The notes beneath the pieces were generated by a model. The model saw only the letters and a list, made by a program, of their open reading frames with translations, searched no databases and had not been told where the DNA came from. Shown here in pieces: positions 1 through 7,465 of a DNA stretch of 54,417 nt. Source of the stretch: Deltaproteobacteria bacterium (GTDB lineage Bacteria > Myxococcota > JACRCW01); assembly GCA_016218805.1 (NCBI GenBank), contig JACRCW010000073.1:1-54417 (forward strand), given 5' to 3'. The stretch's first letter is position 1. Every line of letters starts with the position of its first letter. A program made the position numbers and the translations under genes.

Positions 1-202
1 GAGACTTTTCGCATTGACGACCAAATCGCTCAGCGCGCTGATCGCGCGCATGGGATCCGTGTGTCCGCGCTGGAAGTAACTCGCCCTATGTTCCGCAAGC
101 AAGAAGCATTCCCGTACCCCACGCGCTTCTTTTAGGGCTAATGACACCGCGCGGCCGGACGGGTCCTTACGGGAGGTCCGCTGCGGGGGAAGGCGGGGCG
201 CA
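1..202. other. Left edge, no supported gene
   Basis: I see no gene I can support here. The composition is visibly less GC-rich than the rest of the window. A plus-strand frame is open from the edge to a TAG at 133-135. A minus-strand frame runs open off the left edge, with a possible GTG start at 147 and an internal ATG at 51; it could be the start of a truncated gene divergent from the kinase-like gene. Neither frame shows a motif I recognise. Confidence 0.3.
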
Positions 203-228
203 ATGATGCGGACGCCGGAAATGAAAAC

Positions 229-1019
229 GTGGCGGAAGTTTTCGGTCTCGCCCTGGACGTGGCGGCGTTGTGGCAATCAAACAGGTGCCGCCGGGGCCCG
301 CATTCACGGAGAGGGCGGCGGGTTCTTCGTCACTTCCGACGCGGGCGGCCGGGCGTACTGAAGCCCCTCAGGCAGAGCCCGCCGGAGAACGTGCGTGCGG
401 CACGGGAGAAGATCGCGGCAGACATTGCCAACGACCTTGATGTCTGTGTTCCGCCGGTCCTCCTCACGGAACGGGCGGGGAGTCCGCCTGGCGAGGAACG
501 CTATGTCTGCGTTTCGCGCGTGATGTTCCCAACGCAATGGTCCTGGGGAGTGATCCTCGACCATCTGGACGGGAATGGGCCGTCCACGGCGTTTCCGAGT
601 TTGAGCGATGCCCTCCGCCGCGACGCACCGGGTGCGCTCGCCCTCGACACTTGGCTTGGACAGGGTGATCACAACGACCACCCGCACAACATCCTGTATG
701 GGTACAGGGACGAGCCGTCCACGGGTCGTTTTGTGTTCCTGGATAATCCATGGCATTGGGCGCGCTTGGGGCTTGGGACGGCGTCGGGGCCACAACGGTG
801 CTTGCGGCACCGTTCCCGGCGAAGATGCTCCAGGCGATTCAACCAGCCGCACTGTCCGAGGTTGTCGCGCTGATTGAGAGCTACCCGGATTCCCAACTTG
901 AAGAAGTGGTTGAGAGAATACCGGACCCATACATGCACCCACGGCTGCGGCGCGAGGTCCGGACCGCGCTGAGTCGGCGCAAGGCTCTTGTCCGGAGTGC
1001 CCTCAAGGAGTACCTATGA
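229..1019 (+). pseudogene. HipA-family kinase-like gene, frameshifted
   Basis: The coding signal is split over different frames. From about 360 to 748 frame 1 encodes a segment starting LKPLRQ and containing WLGQGDHNDHPHNILYG, which looks like the catalytic-loop Asp/His/Asn cluster of HipA-like kinases. It ends near FVFLDN. The continuation, MALGALGAWDG and onwards to the stop, is in frame 3 from about 750. A second break lies near 358: GGGFFVTSDAGGRAY is in frame 2, followed by LKPLRQ in frame 1. At each point restoring one base would rejoin the frames. The beginning is not resolved and a further break before 300 is possible. The stop overlaps the next start as ATGA, so the two genes were built as a coupled pair. 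HipA-like kinases are Ser/Thr kinases, some acting as toxins; the function here is an inference. Decay and sequencing error are both possible. Confidence 0.6.
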
Positions 1020-1546
1020 AGAGAGGTGACCCTGTGAAGGCGCAGTACCGTTACGCGGTCATTAGCTGGTGTCCTGACCTCACGGATCCGGAAGCCCGGT
1101 CATTCCCCGCTGCTGTGCTGTTCGCAGGGAGGCTGGGCCCCCTGAACTTCGGCGCGGTTGTTGGCTTGGCGAAGTTTGGCGGAACGCTGGATTCGCTTTC
1201 GCGCAAGCTGCTCGCGGATGTGCCGGGGCTCGTTCGCCGCCACGTGGAGGCGGTGATTGAACAAAGCGCGCCAGCCAACCCTGACGCCCTCCTGTACTCC
1301 ATGCAGAACGCCCTTCGGAACAGCCTCCACGTCGCGTCCGTGTCGGAGCTGATGGAGGCGGAGGTTCCCAACCGCGAACGCGAGCAATGGGTGGCCAACG
1401 TCGTCGTTCCGGCGGGTCGCGCGGTGCTGGACGCCGACCGCAAGGGCCAGCCCACCATGAGCGCAGATGACGATGGCGACGAGTTCCATCCCTATCAGGT
1501 ATGGGCCCTGGAGCAGATGCATCGCGAGGCGCAAGCCCCGTCATAG
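1016..1546 (+). CDS. Small partner protein of the HipA-like kinase, unknown function
   Basis: A 176-residue protein starting at the ATG that overlaps the upstream stop codon (ATGA), which implies translational coupling to the kinase-like gene. The N-terminus (KAQYRYAVISWCPDL) resembles the opening of DUF3037-type proteins, which are commonly encoded beside HipA-family kinases in other bacteria. The remainder is helical, without catalytic motifs I can name. The DUF3037 assignment is tentative and rests partly on context. An internal GTG at 1034 is an alternative start. There is no signal peptide or membrane segment, so a cytoplasmic location is expected. Confidence 0.55.
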   Translation: MKRGDPVKAQYRYAVISWCPDLTDPEARSFPAAVLFAGRLGPLNFGAVVGLAKFGGTLDSLSRKLLADVPGLVRRHVEAVIEQSAPANPDALLYSMQNALRNSLHVASVSELMEAEVPNREREQWVANVVVPAGRAVLDADRKGQPTMSADDDGDEFHPYQVWALEQMHREAQAPS

Positions 1547-1633
1547 CGCCAGGTGTCCGCGGCGGCATTTCGGGCCCGCTGGCCGGTGTACAGCGTTTCG
1601 GCAGTTGGGACGGGCACCAGTGTCCCATGGGCC

Positions 1634-2323
1634 TCAGGGCGGCCACCCCAGGCGCTCCCGCCGCCACGACGGGGATAGGTCCGGGAACCGCAGTGTGAGC
1701 ACGTCCGCTTCCAGGCGCCGCTGCGCCAGCACGGAGTCCCGCAGCGCCGCGTAGGCGCGGTCCACGCGCTGGCGGGCCTCGCCCAGGGGAACCGGTTCCG
1801 CGGCGCCTTCACGGGCCTCCGTGATGGCACGGAACAGCCGGACGCTGGCCTCCCCCAGGCGGCGCGCGCGTGTCTCCGCGCCGGGGACCCAGGGGGAGCG
1901 GCGGTAGGCTTCACGCAGGACGTCCAGGCGGGTCACGCGGCGCTGGTAGGCCCCCGTGCCCACCTTCAATGCCTGCGCCGGCCGGAATGCCGCCGCGTGC
2001 GCGTCATCCGGCGCAAAGAACGTCCCCAGGAACGCAAACTCCTCCTGCAGCATCCACGCGGCCACGGCGGCCGCGCGCGTCAGCTCCAGCAGCCGCGCGT
2101 CGTCGGCCAGGCGCTGCGCCCCCATGGCCTCACGCATGCGGGCCACCTCCGGCCACAATGACCGCATTTCCGCCACCAACTCGTCAAAGAACGCGTGCGG
2201 CAGGTCCACCGGCGCGCGGGCGGCGGCCTCCACCAGCACAGCGCGGTCGTCGTCAGATGCGGGGAAACCGTGCAGCAGCGCGCCGGGTGCGCCCACCAGG
2301 CCGCGGGAGGGTTGGGTGGTCAC
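1634..2323 (-). CDS. Hypothetical protein, Ala/Arg-rich helical
   Basis: A 229-residue protein I do not recognise. It is rich in Ala, Arg and Leu and predicted helical throughout, with no signal peptide, membrane segment, Cys cluster or catalytic signature. The ATG start overlaps the stop of the upstream VWA lipoprotein gene by four bases (ATGA at 2320-2323), so the two are probably co-translated and may act in the same surface process. Codon use is the same as in its neighbours. Confidence 0.7.
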   Translation of the reverse strand: MTTQPSRGLVGAPGALLHGFPASDDDRAVLVEAAARAPVDLPHAFFDELVAEMRSLWPEVARMREAMGAQRLADDARLLELTRAAAVAAWMLQEEFAFLGTFFAPDDAHAAAFRPAQALKVGTGAYQRRVTRLDVLREAYRRSPWVPGAETRARRLGEASVRLFRAITEAREGAAEPVPLGEARQRVDRAYAALRDSVLAQRRLEADVLTLRFPDLSPSWRRERLGWPP

Positions 2324-4620
2324 TGGACGCTCCCTCCGTACGGCGGAACAAAAATCACCACATCCTGCACATCCACCACGGTGACCGCGTCCGCGACGAT
2401 CTCAATGGTGGCGCGGAACACGAGCGGCGCGCGCGTGGCCGTGGCGCAATGGTCATTGTGCGCGACGATCTCCCAGGTGGCGGTGGCGCCCGGCGTGACA
2501 AGCTGCAGGCTGTCCAGTTCACCGTCGGGCGCGCCCAGTGGCAACAGGTCCGCGGGCACCGCATCCGGCGCACAGCCGGGATAGGGATTGGTGGCGCCCA
2601 CGGGCGTGATGGACTGGATGAAACACGCGGAATCCACCGCGGCCCCCAGCCCGTCCGTGCCCGGCTGGCCCACCACGCGCGCGGACAGCGTGGACGCGTT
2701 GAAGCGCAGCATGGTGGTCAGGCCGGTCACCAGCGTGTCTCCCAACTGCGTGCCGTCCGGCGCGGCGCCGAACACCAGCGCGCACCTCCCGTTGACCGGT
2801 GCCAGCCCCGTCCCGCCCACGCCGGTGCAGCACTGCCCCGCGGTGCAGCCCGGCGGCCGTCCGCCCGGTGCAAAGTCCCACACGCACGCGGGCACCGTGG
2901 CCCCTGTGTCAACGGCCAGCGCCTCCAGGTGCGGCCGCGCGTCATCCACCACGACGTTGTTGCGGCGGTTCTGGCTGGCCACGCCCAGGATGCGCGCGTG
3001 CGCGGCCTCCACCGCGTCCAGCACCTGCTGCCGGGTGGCGGGAAGCGGCACACACGTTGTGGCGTACCGGTTGCCCTGCCCGGAGCCGCAGAACACGTTG
3101 CCGTTGAAGCCGTTGGCGCGCTCGGGGACGCCGGCGCCCAGGTAGTCCGCCCCGTCATGGAAGGGCGCGTCCGTGATGTGCAGGATGACCGGCAGCGAGC
3201 CATTGCGGAACCCCACGCCGCCGCCTGTGCCCGTGCCGCCCGGCAGCGCGGGGTCAAACGGCGGGACCGCACCTGTGCGCGGGCGGTTGGTCCAGTAGGG
3301 CAGGGTGAAAGGAATGTTCCCCATGCCGTTGGTGAACCAGTACTCCTGCAACTCCAGGCGGGAGGGATCGCGCGGGTAGGTGATGCCCACGCCGGTGAGG
3401 ATCTGGCTCAGCGCTTCATACCCGGATTCCGGCAGGTCACCGCCAATGCCCATCAGCAGCGTGTTGACGGCGTCCTGCGCGCGCACGGCTTCGGTGGTCA
3501 CGCGCTGCAGGAGGCGGAACGGTGTGTCATCCGTGGTGGGCCCGGTCCCCGCGTTGAGCCCAGCCTGATAGGACGTGTTGTAGTCCTGCTGGGAACTCCC
3601 TACCGAGGCCCAGACCGCTTCAAACGCAAAGGAGAACTCCGCGTCCGCGTTTCCAAAGCCGCCTTCATACAGCAGCGTCTGCCCGCCCTGGCGCAGGATG
3701 GGATCCGTGCCAAACGGAAAGTCTTCGAAATGGCTCACCGCGAACGCCACATCCGGCACCGCGCCGCGGATCCCCGGGATGACGACGTCCGAGAGCGATT
3801 GCTGCAGCGCCTGGATCTCTTCACCCATGGATGCGGTGGTGTCGATGTTCATGGCCACGTCCACCTGCCGCAGCGTGGTGGAGAAATCCAGCGTATCCGT
3901 TTGCGGGGTTCCGCGGTTGGGAAGCACGAAATAGAAGTCCGGCAGGCGCGGATCCGTGGGCGGCGTGGCCACCACCGGATCCGTTCCAAGGGTCACCTCC
4001 ACCAGGTCCGAGTACCCGTCGCCGTCACTGTCCGCGTTCAGCGGGTTGGTGCCCAGCGCGTTGACCTCATCCCCGTCTCCCAGTCCGTCGCCGTCGCTGT
4101 CCGCGCGGCCCGGGTCCGTACCCGCGGTGACCTCCGCGCCGTCCGCCAGCCCGTCGTTGTCGCTGTCCGGATCCAGGAAGCCCGGCACTCCGTCCCCGTC
4201 CAGGTCAAACGTGCTCTCGTTGTTGTCCCACAGGCCATCACCGTCGCTGTCCACGTCACGCCACGCGGGGAGGTTGTCCTGGTCCGGGTCCGCGCAGCCC
4301 TCCAGCGCGTTGGAAAGGCCATCTGCGTCCGCGTCCCCTGAGGGCACCGGGCAGCTCCCACCCGACGACGCTGCGGCGCCCCCCGAGCTGCTCCCGCCCC
4401 CGGAGGCACCGGCGCTGCCGCCGGATGACCCGCCCCCCCCCGACGACGGAGACGCGGAGCCTGACGAGGAAGAAGAGGAGGGAGAGGTGTTGCCGCCCGA
4501 CGAGCTGCTGGACGGGGTGCCCACCCCTCCGCCGTCCCCGCCCGCGTCTTCCGGCGGGTCCGTGATGCACCCCAGGGCGCAGCACACCCAGCACGCCCGG
4601 CTCACCGTCCCTATCCGCAT
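2320..4620 (-). CDS. Lipoprotein with thrombospondin type-3 repeats and a VWA-like domain
   Basis: A 766-residue putative lipoprotein. The signal peptide ends in ALGC with Cys18 as the lipidation site. Residues 34-90 are a Ser/Gly/Ala-rich linker. Residues 96-214 hold several Asp-rich repeats of the DSDGDGL type, the calcium-binding thrombospondin type-3 pattern. A von Willebrand A-like domain follows, with a MIDAS-like DTTAS at 260-264 preceded by hydrophobic VDVAMNI. Such proteins typically sit on the outer surface and bind ligands or matrix through a metal ion. The C-terminal 200 residues contain several Cys pairs that could form disulfides. It is first in a two-gene unit with the downstream helical protein. 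Its ligand cannot be read from the sequence. Confidence 0.8.
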   Translation of the reverse strand: MRIGTVSRACWVCCALGCITDPPEDAGGDGGGVGTPSSSSSGGNTSPSSSSSSGSASPSSGGGGSSGGSAGASGGGSSSGGAAASSGGSCPVPSGDADADGLSNALEGCADPDQDNLPAWRDVDSDGDGLWDNNESTFDLDGDGVPGFLDPDSDNDGLADGAEVTAGTDPGRADSDGDGLGDGDEVNALGTNPLNADSDGDGYSDLVEVTLGTDPVVATPPTDPRLPDFYFVLPNRGTPQTDTLDFSTTLRQVDVAMNIDTTASMGEEIQALQQSLSDVVIPGIRGAVPDVAFAVSHFEDFPFGTDPILRQGGQTLLYEGGFGNADAEFSFAFEAVWASVGSSQQDYNTSYQAGLNAGTGPTTDDTPFRLLQRVTTEAVRAQDAVNTLLMGIGGDLPESGYEALSQILTGVGITYPRDPSRLELQEYWFTNGMGNIPFTLPYWTNRPRTGAVPPFDPALPGGTGTGGGVGFRNGSLPVILHITDAPFHDGADYLGAGVPERANGFNGNVFCGSGQGNRYATTCVPLPATRQQVLDAVEAAHARILGVASQNRRNNVVVDDARPHLEALAVDTGATVPACVWDFAPGGRPPGCTAGQCCTGVGGTGLAPVNGRCALVFGAAPDGTQLGDTLVTGLTTMLRFNASTLSARVVGQPGTDGLGAAVDSACFIQSITPVGATNPYPGCAPDAVPADLLPLGAPDGELDSLQLVTPGATATWEIVAHNDHCATATRAPLVFRATIEIVADAVTVVDVQDVVIFVPPYGGSVQ

Positions 4621-4709
4621 CCACCCTCCTCAGTGGTCCGCCCGCCAGCTGGACGTTATCGTCCTCGCGTCCTGGCGAGAACCTACGTCAAGATGCGGAA
4701 GGTGAGCCC

Positions 4710-5072
4710 GTGCCCGATGTCCTGGTTGCCATCTCAGACCTGATGTTCCAGTCCAAAGTGGACGCCACCGCCCGCGCGGTGGGCGTCATGCCGGGCCGCG
4801 CCCGACGGGGAAGCACCCTGTGGGCAGATGTGCGCGAGACGGGCGCGCGACGCGTGATCATCGATCTCACGTCGCCGGCGTTTGGCGGCGTGGAGGCGGT
4901 GCGGGCGCTGCGCAAGGAGCTGGGGATGGACGTGGAGGTGGTGGGATACTGCCGGCACACGCATGAGGAACTCATTGCCTCGGCGCGCGCGGCGGGCTGC
5001 AACGCGGTGCTCACGCAGGGGCAGCTCTCCGACCAGCTGGCCGACCTGTTGGCGTCACGGCCCCTGGCCTGA
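4710..5072 (+). CDS. Small receiver-like (CheY-fold-like) protein
   Basis: A 120-residue protein starting at a GTG. The alternation of strand-like and helical segments (DVLVAISDLMF, RRVIIDLTSP, DVEVVGYCRH, AAGCNAVLT) follows a response-regulator receiver or related Rossmann-like pattern. Asp72 in VIIDLTSP is where the phospho-acceptor would lie, but the usual acidic pair after strand 1 is not convincing and the conserved Lys near the end is absent. It may therefore be a degenerate receiver. It lies divergent from the VWA lipoprotein gene, and its 3' end overlaps the convergent lipoprotein gene by 18 bases. No output domain is present. Confidence 0.55.
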   Translation: MPDVLVAISDLMFQSKVDATARAVGVMPGRARRGSTLWADVRETGARRVIIDLTSPAFGGVEAVRALRKELGMDVEVVGYCRHTHEELIASARAAGCNAVLTQGQLSDQLADLLASRPLA

Positions 5073-6674
5073 GGCGCCGTTGGCGGTGGTGCCCGCCAGG
5101 TCCGGGACGGTGAGCGTGAAGTTGCCCTGGTCATCCGTGTAGCCCTCGCCCAGCTCCAGGGCCCCGCGCGTTGTGGTGAGGACGGGGGAGAACGCGCGCA
5201 CGCGGGCCAGCTTCACCGGTTTGCCCAGGGTGTCCATCACCACGCCGGAGACAAACGCCGCGCGCGGCAGGATGACGTCATGCGTGTTGGCGGCCTGCGA
5301 TGCGACGTCCACCAGGTCCGTCCGCGCGGGGCGGTTGGTGCCCCTGGGCGGGGTGGCCGTGAGCAGGTACTGGCCCGGCGGGACCTTCAGGCAGTACGCG
5401 CCCGTGTCGCTGCTGGTTTCACGCGCTTCCCAGGTGGCGTCAGCCGCGGGGCCGGGAGCGCCCTCCACGTTGGCAACGCGCGTGGCGGCCAGGCGGGTGG
5501 CGTCCACCCGCAGGTTGGCGGCGTCCAGCACGGTGCCGCACAGGTCCACCAGCGTGGGGAGCTGCACGTCCAGCGCTTCCGCCGTGGCGGCGTTGACCAC
5601 CAGCGCGGCTTCCTGCACCAGCGACGCACCCGCGGCCTGCGGCGGAATCACGGCGCGCGCGTAGGTCCCCGCGGGAACGCGCCCCTCAAAGCGGCCCTCC
5701 CCGTCCGTCAGCGCCGTGAAGCGCAAGGTCCCCGCGCCGGCCGGGCCCTCCAGGCGGACCTGCGCGCCGGCAATGGCGTTGCCGCCCGGCCCGCTGATGC
5801 GGCCAGCCACGGACAGCGGCGCCTCCACCAGGCCCAGCGTGACCAGACCCAGGTCACGGTCCGCATCCAGGTTGATGGGGGACACGGTGAGCTCGGGGAA
5901 CGGGTCGCTGGCCGCACCGGGCGTCACGCGCAGCGTCAGTCCTGACGACGTGGTGCGCAAGACGGGGAAGCTGAAGTGACCGTCGCTGTCAGTGATCACT
6001 TCGCGGACCAGGCGGCGGGTGGCCTGCATCAGCCACACGCGCGCGCCTTCCACCGCCACGGGCGTGTCCGCGGTGGCGTCCTCCACCACGCGGCCGCTCA
6101 CCGTCCAGGTGGCGGACGGGTCCGGCAGCGTCACATCCAACGTCCCGCCCGCCGCGGCAAACACGCGGTCCGCGTACAGGATGGGCAGCGTGGTGTCCGC
6201 GGGGAACAGCACCGGGTCATAGCTGGTGCCGTCCAGCAGCCCCGCCCGGGACAGGCCCGCCGCGTCCACCGGCACCGTCTCCACCTGTTCCTGGCCCGTG
6301 ATGGTGGACGGGGCCGTGAGGGTGAGGGTGCCCTGCACGGTGCCGGGGTGTTCGGAGACGCAGTTGTAACAACTACGCAGCGTCACCTCCAGCGTGGGAC
6401 GCATGATCAGCATTTGTGACGACGCGCGCTGCGCATCCAGCGCCAGGAACGCCTGCGGTTTCATCCCGGTGTCCGGCAGCGGGCTCACCAGCACGTCCAC
6501 CGTGCCCAGGTTCTGCGCCGTTGCCGGGCGGCAGGTGCCCAGCAGGCACAGCTGGCCCCGCGGGCAGTCTGAGTCCTGGTCACACCGCTGCCCGGTGCCT
6601 TCCAGGTATTCGGCCGAACACGCCGCCACCACGGCGAGCGGCAGCAGCACGCGGGCGCGCAGGAGGCGGCGCAT
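5055..6674 (-). CDS. Lipoprotein with carboxypeptidase-regulatory-like beta-sandwich repeats
   Basis: A 539-residue lipoprotein. Its signal peptide ends VVAAC with Cys19 lipidated. A small Cys-rich module follows (CDQDSDCPRGQLC and a further Cys), a pattern common in myxobacterial surface proteins. The rest is a series of beta-sandwich repeats of the carboxypeptidase regulatory-like type, recognisable from recurring VSGRVVEDA, GRFEGRVPAGTYARAV and GAYCLKVPPGQYLLT segments. These usually serve adhesion or display rather than catalysis. Its start is coupled to the upstream lipoprotein gene through a one-base overlap at 6674. The last 18 bases overlap the convergent receiver-like gene. Confidence 0.75.
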   Translation of the reverse strand: MRRLLRARVLLPLAVVAACSAEYLEGTGQRCDQDSDCPRGQLCLLGTCRPATAQNLGTVDVLVSPLPDTGMKPQAFLALDAQRASSQMLIMRPTLEVTLRSCYNCVSEHPGTVQGTLTLTAPSTITGQEQVETVPVDAAGLSRAGLLDGTSYDPVLFPADTTLPILYADRVFAAAGGTLDVTLPDPSATWTVSGRVVEDATADTPVAVEGARVWLMQATRRLVREVITDSDGHFSFPVLRTTSSGLTLRVTPGAASDPFPELTVSPINLDADRDLGLVTLGLVEAPLSVAGRISGPGGNAIAGAQVRLEGPAGAGTLRFTALTDGEGRFEGRVPAGTYARAVIPPQAAGASLVQEAALVVNAATAEALDVQLPTLVDLCGTVLDAANLRVDATRLAATRVANVEGAPGPAADATWEARETSSDTGAYCLKVPPGQYLLTATPPRGTNRPARTDLVDVASQAANTHDVILPRAAFVSGVVMDTLGKPVKLARVRAFSPVLTTTRGALELGEGYTDDQGNFTLTVPDLAGTTANGASGQGP

Positions 6675-7246
6675 CAGTTGCCTCCCGTGGTGGTGCGCTG
6701 CAGCACCCAGCGCCAGCGGGCCACCTGGACGTCGTCGGGGTAGTCGGTGGGCGCGCTGCCAAACGCCGGCCGCCGGTCACCCACCAGCACTTCCACCGCG
6801 TAGGGACGCCCCACCACGGTCCCGCCGTCGGCGGTGGAGTTGCGGGCGTTGTCAATCTCGTCCAGGCGGAGGCGGGTGAGCGTAAAGCTGGCGGTGCGGC
6901 GGACTTCACCGTTGGGCGGGATGGTGTCCTCCACCGCGCGGTCCAGGCTGGCCACGTCAGCGTCATAAGCGGCCAACCAGCGGACGTAGAGCGTGTCATC
7001 CACGTCCCGGTCATCAATGGCGCCCAATGTGAAGGTGAGGTCCGGGTTGCGCGCGGTGTCCCAGAGGATCACGCCGTCCACCTCAGGGAGTGCGGGGTCC
7101 AGGAAGATGACCCGTGAGTTGATGATGGGCGGCGAGTTCACGGGGTCAGGCTCCAGCGTCCATTCAACGGGCATGATGCAGGCGGTGACCACCACCGCGG
7201 TGCATGCCACCGACCCGAAGAGCAGCCGACGTGCCATCAGGGGCAA
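6674..7246 (-). CDS. Putative lipoprotein
   Basis: A 190-residue protein with a short basic N-terminus, a hydrophobic stretch and a lipobox-like VVTAC (Cys23). An alternative start at Met4 keeps the signal. The mature part reads like a single extracellular beta-rich domain, with PPIINSRVIFLDP near its start and YAVEVLVGDRRPAFG near its end. I do not recognise the family. It is the first gene of a two-gene unit with the beta-sandwich lipoprotein, and the two probably work in the same surface structure. Confidence 0.7.
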   Translation of the reverse strand: MPLMARRLLFGSVACTAVVVTACIMPVEWTLEPDPVNSPPIINSRVIFLDPALPEVDGVILWDTARNPDLTFTLGAIDDRDVDDTLYVRWLAAYDADVASLDRAVEDTIPPNGEVRRTASFTLTRLRLDEIDNARNSTADGGTVVGRPYAVEVLVGDRRPAFGSAPTDYPDDVQVARWRWVLQRTTTGGN

Positions 7247-7465
7247 CCCCCCGGGATGGCGCTGGATTCCGCTGGATCACTCAGCGGGGTCCCGGGCGTT
7301 TTCCCTGACACGCCCGCCATGTGACCCCCAACTTGCGGGGCGGGTGCAGCCGGGCAGGGGAGGCCGCATCCCCGACGAGCGGAGATCGCACGCACCACCG
7401 CGGGAGCGTCAGCGGGCCACAAGATGGGGGCGTTTCTAGCAGGTGCGGGGGGTGCGGCGCGCGTT

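Noticed and set aside
1870..4341. An 823-codon plus-strand open frame opposite the VWA lipoprotein gene
   Set aside because: It is an antisense shadow in high-GC DNA: Arg/Ala/Gly/His-rich translation without domains, whereas the minus strand encodes a signal peptide, TSP3 repeats and a MIDAS.
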